This document shows positions 4,278 to 6,552 of a stretch of DNA of 6,552 bases, one piece after another. The stretch comes from a bacterium. Its GTDB lineage: Bacteria > ARS69. Under the pieces are notes generated by a model, which saw nothing but the letters and a program-made list of their open reading frames with translations, ran no database searches and was not told where the DNA came from. How positions within the stretch are numbered: the first letter of the stretch is position 1; each line of letters opens with the position of its first letter. The stretch is from assembly GCA_025774865.1 (NCBI GenBank), contig JALGZO010000519.1:1-6552 (forward strand). The letters run 5' to 3'. A program made the position numbers and the translations under genes.

Positions 4278-6092
4278 ATGGCGAAAGGCGGAGACGGAAG
4301 CCCCGACCGCGCGCGATGGATCGCGTTTGTGGCCACGACCGTCGCCGCGGCGGTCGTGGTCCCGGGCGTCGCCTCGTCCTACGACTCCGATGGCGTTCCA
4401 GAGCGGATCTTCGAGGTTCACGCTCTCGGGGGCGTGTTCATTCCCGACGACAATGTCTTCTACAAGACCTCTCCCATGCTCGGGCTCCGGGGAACGCTCA
4501 ACAACTCGGTGTGGTGGGGAGTCGAGATGGACCTCTCGATCGCCCCCGCTCAATCGCAGAGCTTCGGCCTGGGGATGCTGCGTTCCTACAACCCTCACGT
4601 GGTACTCAACACCGACGGGATCCCGATCGGTGTCGTGATCACGCAGATGGATACCGAGGAGAGGACGGGTCGCACGAGCACGAACCTCTTCATGTTCGGC
4701 GGAAATGTGATCGTGAATCTGACCGACGGCCGGATCCGCCCGTTTCTGACCCTCGGCGGAGGCTTCATCGACGACCTCGGGAACAGCGACGAGAATCCGG
4801 CCGGGCCGTTCTCGAACGGGTACGTCCAGTTCGGCGCCGGCGTCAAATACCACTTCAAATCGGGCTGGAGACGGGGCTGGGGGATCCGTCTCGATGTTCG
4901 CGACCTCGTGATGAGCAAGGACGACCTGCCGCGCGCGGCCGCGAATGCACCGCTCATTGCCGGGCAGTTCGACATCATTTCGGGTGGTGGGGCCGACGGC
5001 GTCCTCGGTCAGGAGCCCTATGATCCGTTCGAGCACCGTGGCAAGCGCTGGTTGAACAACTGGGGAATCACGATCGCGGTGACCGCACCGCTCGGCTGGG
5101 TGTGGAAAGACGGGGACGGCGACCTCGTCGCCGATCGGTTCGACCAGTGTCTGACCACAGCACCAGGCGTCGTCGTCGACGCGAGGGGCTGCGGCATCGA
5201 CACCGATGTCGACGGCGTGTTCGACGGCCTCGATCAATGCCCCGCGACCCCGAGGGGAGCCACTGTCGACCTGGCAGGCTGTCCCAGCGACATCGACGGG
5301 GACGGGGTGCTCGACGGGATCGACCTGATGAACGACACGCCCACCGGCGCGCGGGTCGACGCCCAGGGCCGCCACTTCGATACCGACGCCGACGGCGTTT
5401 TCGACGGTCTGGACCTGTGCGAGGACACGCCCCCGGGCGCGAGTATCGACCTCGACGGATGCTCGCAGAATCCGCTCGAAGACCAGCTCCTGCGGGGCGA
5501 GACCATCGTGCTGACCGGCGTCGAGTTCGAGCCGGGCACCGACGAGATCGAGCCTCTCTCCTTCCACTACGTGAACCGGATCGGGCGCCTCTTGGAGCAC
5601 TGGACGGGCAACGAAGAAGCGCCGCGCCGGGTCGAGGTCGGCGTGCACACCGACGGGGTCGGAGCGGAAGACTTCAATCTCGACCTCAGTCAGCGTCGCG
5701 CCGACCGGCTGCGGATCTACCTGCTCGAGAACTTCTTCGGCATGGCGCAGAACAACCTGGTCGCGACCGGGTACGGCCAATCGATGCCGCTCGCCACGGA
5801 CGATACGGAAGAGGGCCGCAGCCAGAACCGCCGGGTCGAGATTCGAAGCCTCGGTCCCGGGGGCCCGCCCGAACAGTACGACTGGGGCGCGGGAGACTTC
5901 GACGAGCTGGAGGCCCCCCGCATTCCGACGGAGTCGCTGGACGAGCCGGTCGACCTGCTGGACGAAGTCCCGGACGAGCCGCTGCCCGACGCGCCCGACG
6001 CGACCGAGACGCCCGACCTCATCGTGCCGCCCGAGCCCGAAATGCCCACGCTGCCCGAGGAACCGGAGATGCCGACCCCGGATATCGACTGA
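4278..6092 (+). CDS. OmpA-family outer-membrane protein with TSP3 repeats and acidic proline-rich tail
   Basis: This 604-residue outer-membrane protein is predicted to bind peptidoglycan and tie the outer membrane to the wall. Order: a signal peptide (1 to about 32; basic start, hydrophobic VATTVAAAVVVPGVA); a beta-barrel-like region (about 42-276, alternating aromatic strands such as YVQFGAGVKYHF and ending TAPLGWVW); four 30-residue thrombospondin type 3 Ca2+-binding repeats (278-397); an OmpA C-terminal domain (about 406-524); and an 80-residue tail rich in Pro, Glu and Asp (525-604). In the OmpA domain the diaminopimelate-binding pair is present: D459 (HTDGVG) and R474 (LSQRRA), 15 residues apart as in characterised OmpA domains, followed by GRSQNRRVEI (residues 514-522). 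The start at 4278 puts the signal peptide at the N-terminus; upstream in-frame starts run through the promoter. The ribosome binding site (AAAGAGA, 4268-4274) is weak. The tail after the OmpA domain is unusual. Whether the barrel has 8 or more strands is not clear. Confidence 0.93.
   Translation: MAKGGDGSPDRARWIAFVATTVAAAVVVPGVASSYDSDGVPERIFEVHALGGVFIPDDNVFYKTSPMLGLRGTLNNSVWWGVEMDLSIAPAQSQSFGLGMLRSYNPHVVLNTDGIPIGVVITQMDTEERTGRTSTNLFMFGGNVIVNLTDGRIRPFLTLGGGFIDDLGNSDENPAGPFSNGYVQFGAGVKYHFKSGWRRGWGIRLDVRDLVMSKDDLPRAAANAPLIAGQFDIISGGGADGVLGQEPYDPFEHRGKRWLNNWGITIAVTAPLGWVWKDGDGDLVADRFDQCLTTAPGVVVDARGCGIDTDVDGVFDGLDQCPATPRGATVDLAGCPSDIDGDGVLDGIDLMNDTPTGARVDAQGRHFDTDADGVFDGLDLCEDTPPGASIDLDGCSQNPLEDQLLRGETIVLTGVEFEPGTDEIEPLSFHYVNRIGRLLEHWTGNEEAPRRVEVGVHTDGVGAEDFNLDLSQRRADRLRIYLLENFFGMAQNNLVATGYGQSMPLATDDTEEGRSQNRRVEIRSLGPGGPPEQYDWGAGDFDELEAPRIPTESLDEPVDLLDEVPDEPLPDAPDATETPDLIVPPEPEMPTLPEEPEMPTPDID
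5109..5468 (+). repeat. Four 90-bp units encoding thrombospondin type 3 repeats in ompA
   Basis: Four consecutive units of exactly 30 codons begin at 5109, 5199, 5289 and 5379. Each opens with a D-x-D-x-D Ca2+-binding pattern (DGDGDL, DTDVDG, DIDGDG, DTDADG), continues with an FDGLDQC-like stretch, and ends near GC. Units 1, 2 and 4 have Cys at positions 14 and 28 (C291/C305, C321/C335, C381/C395); unit 3 has Met and Arg instead (M351/R365). The units are diverged at the protein level, so this is an old array. It forms the rigid linker between barrel and wall-binding domain. Confidence 0.9.
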
Positions 6093-6096
6093 GGCT

Positions 6097-6125
6097 TTGA
6101 CAACCCCGCGGGCGCCCGCTACACA
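6097..6125 (+). promoter_or_regulatory. Probable promoter of the second outer-membrane gene, with palindromic spacer
   Basis: A perfect TTGACA (6097-6102), only 4 bases after the ompA stop, is followed after 17 bp by TACACA (6120-6125). The last 12 bp of the spacer (6108-6119), GCGGGCGCCCGC, are a perfect palindrome touching the -10. The promoter suggests the downstream gene has its own transcript. The palindrome could be an operator, though short GC palindromes arise by chance in such DNA. Confidence 0.5.
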
Positions 6126-6156
6126 GAACACTCACCACATCGACCAGGAGGAAGGA

Positions 6157-6552
6157 ATGCGCTCGATCCGTGGCGCGGGTCGCACCGCCTGGGCGTTCGT
6201 CCTCGCGCTCGGCCTGGTGGCGAGCGCCGGAACAACCGCCCCGGCCCAGGAAGAAGGGTCCGCTATCACGCAGTACGGCTTTCGGGGTGGCATTTCGCTC
6301 GACCCCGATCAGTTCGTCATCGGTGCCTTCATGGGGTTCCGCGATTTCTCGCCGGGCTTCAGCATGCGTCCGAGCGCCGACATCGGATTGGGCGATGACG
6401 TCTTCGTCCTGATGATCAACGGCGACGCCAACTACCATTTCCGCCAAGCCGATTTCGCCGCGGTGCCCTACGTCGGCGCCGGTATCGCGCTCGCGTACTA
6501 CAATTTCGATAGCGCCGCCGCGAAAGACTCGGCTACCGAGATCGGCGTGAAT
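6157..6552 (+). CDS. Outer-membrane beta-barrel protein, 3'-truncated by the window
   Basis: The frame is open from the ATG at 6157 to the window end, giving 132 residues with no stop. AGGAGG (6146-6151) lies 5 bases before the ATG, a near-ideal ribosome binding site. A clear signal peptide covers residues 1-30: RSIRGAGR, a hydrophobic AWAFVLALGLVASAG stretch, and cleavage after APA before QEEG. The mature part shows alternating hydrophobic and aromatic strands separated by Gly and Asp turns (QYGFRGGISL, QFVIGAFMGF, VFVLMINGDANYHF, VPYVGAGIALAYYNF), the pattern of small outer-membrane beta-barrels. The run ending SATEIGVN resembles barrel proteins of the OMP_b-brl type; this is family-level recognition only. 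It lies 64 bp after ompA and has its own probable promoter. Function (pore, adhesion or structural) is unknown. Confidence 0.85.
   Translation, partial: MRSIRGAGRTAWAFVLALGLVASAGTTAPAQEEGSAITQYGFRGGISLDPDQFVIGAFMGFRDFSPGFSMRPSADIGLGDDVFVLMINGDANYHFRQADFAAVPYVGAGIALAYYNFDSAAAKDSATEIGVN

Noticed and set aside
5102-6100. A 332-codon plus-strand frame inside ompA
   Set aside because: The product is mostly arginine, glycine and proline with no domain, and it is frame-shifted relative to the clear TSP3 and OmpA domains. The same applies to the frame at 4256-5023.
3645-6131. An 828-codon open frame on the minus strand across spoVG and ompA
   Set aside because: It is the antisense shadow of ompA and spoVG, created by high-GC codon bias. 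It is Arg, Val, Asp and Gly rich with no recognisable domain, and the plus-strand proteins have unmistakable family motifs.

Overview
This 6.55 kb window is GC-rich and every gene lies on the plus strand. It looks chromosomal, from a Gram-negative bacterium. A chromosomal ParB, a bactofilin with an M23 peptidase, SpoVG and an OmpA with calcium-binding thrombospondin type 3 repeats suggest a member of the old 'deltaproteobacterial' grade (Myxococcota or a neighbouring phylum). This is inferred from gene content; no phylogenetic marker in the window settles it.

Layout. Positions 1-717 hold the 3' part of parB, cut by the window edge. A 248-bp gap follows, with a small hairpin and a CIRCE-like inverted repeat overlapping a TTGACA hexamer. 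Next come a membrane-anchored M23 (LytM-type) peptidase (966-1721) and a bactofilin (1768-2202), 46 bp apart. After a strong GC-rich hairpin (2215-2248), a gap of about 220 bp carries one perfect DnaA box and one single-mismatch box in opposite orientation. A beta-decarboxylating dehydrogenase of the isocitrate/isopropylmalate family follows (2470-3654). spoVG has its own likely promoter (3732-4037). The last third is cell-envelope genes: a 604-residue OmpA-family protein (4278-6092) and the start of a second outer-membrane beta-barrel protein (from 6157, running off the window), each behind its own TTGACA hexamer.

How the genes fit together. ParB, a bactofilin and an M23 peptidase form a recognised association. 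ParB loads onto parS sites near the origin and organises it. Bactofilins polymerise without nucleotide and position cell-wall enzymes and, in Myxococcus, the ParABS machinery. M23 peptidases beside bactofilins shape the wall locally. DnaA boxes just downstream fit an origin-proximal location. The dehydrogenase and spoVG look like independent units. The two outer-membrane genes may act together at the surface, with OmpA tethering the outer membrane to peptidoglycan.

Most notable points: the possible origin or DnaA-titration site at 2264-2370; a perfect 9-bp inverted repeat across the ompA promoter; the CIRCE-like element in front of a wall peptidase instead of a chaperone operon; the paired loss of both cysteines in one of four 30-residue TSP3 repeats; and a dehydrogenase with an NADP-type cofactor motif but no isocitrate-type Ser/Asn pair. 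No mobile element, CRISPR array, tRNA or rRNA was seen.
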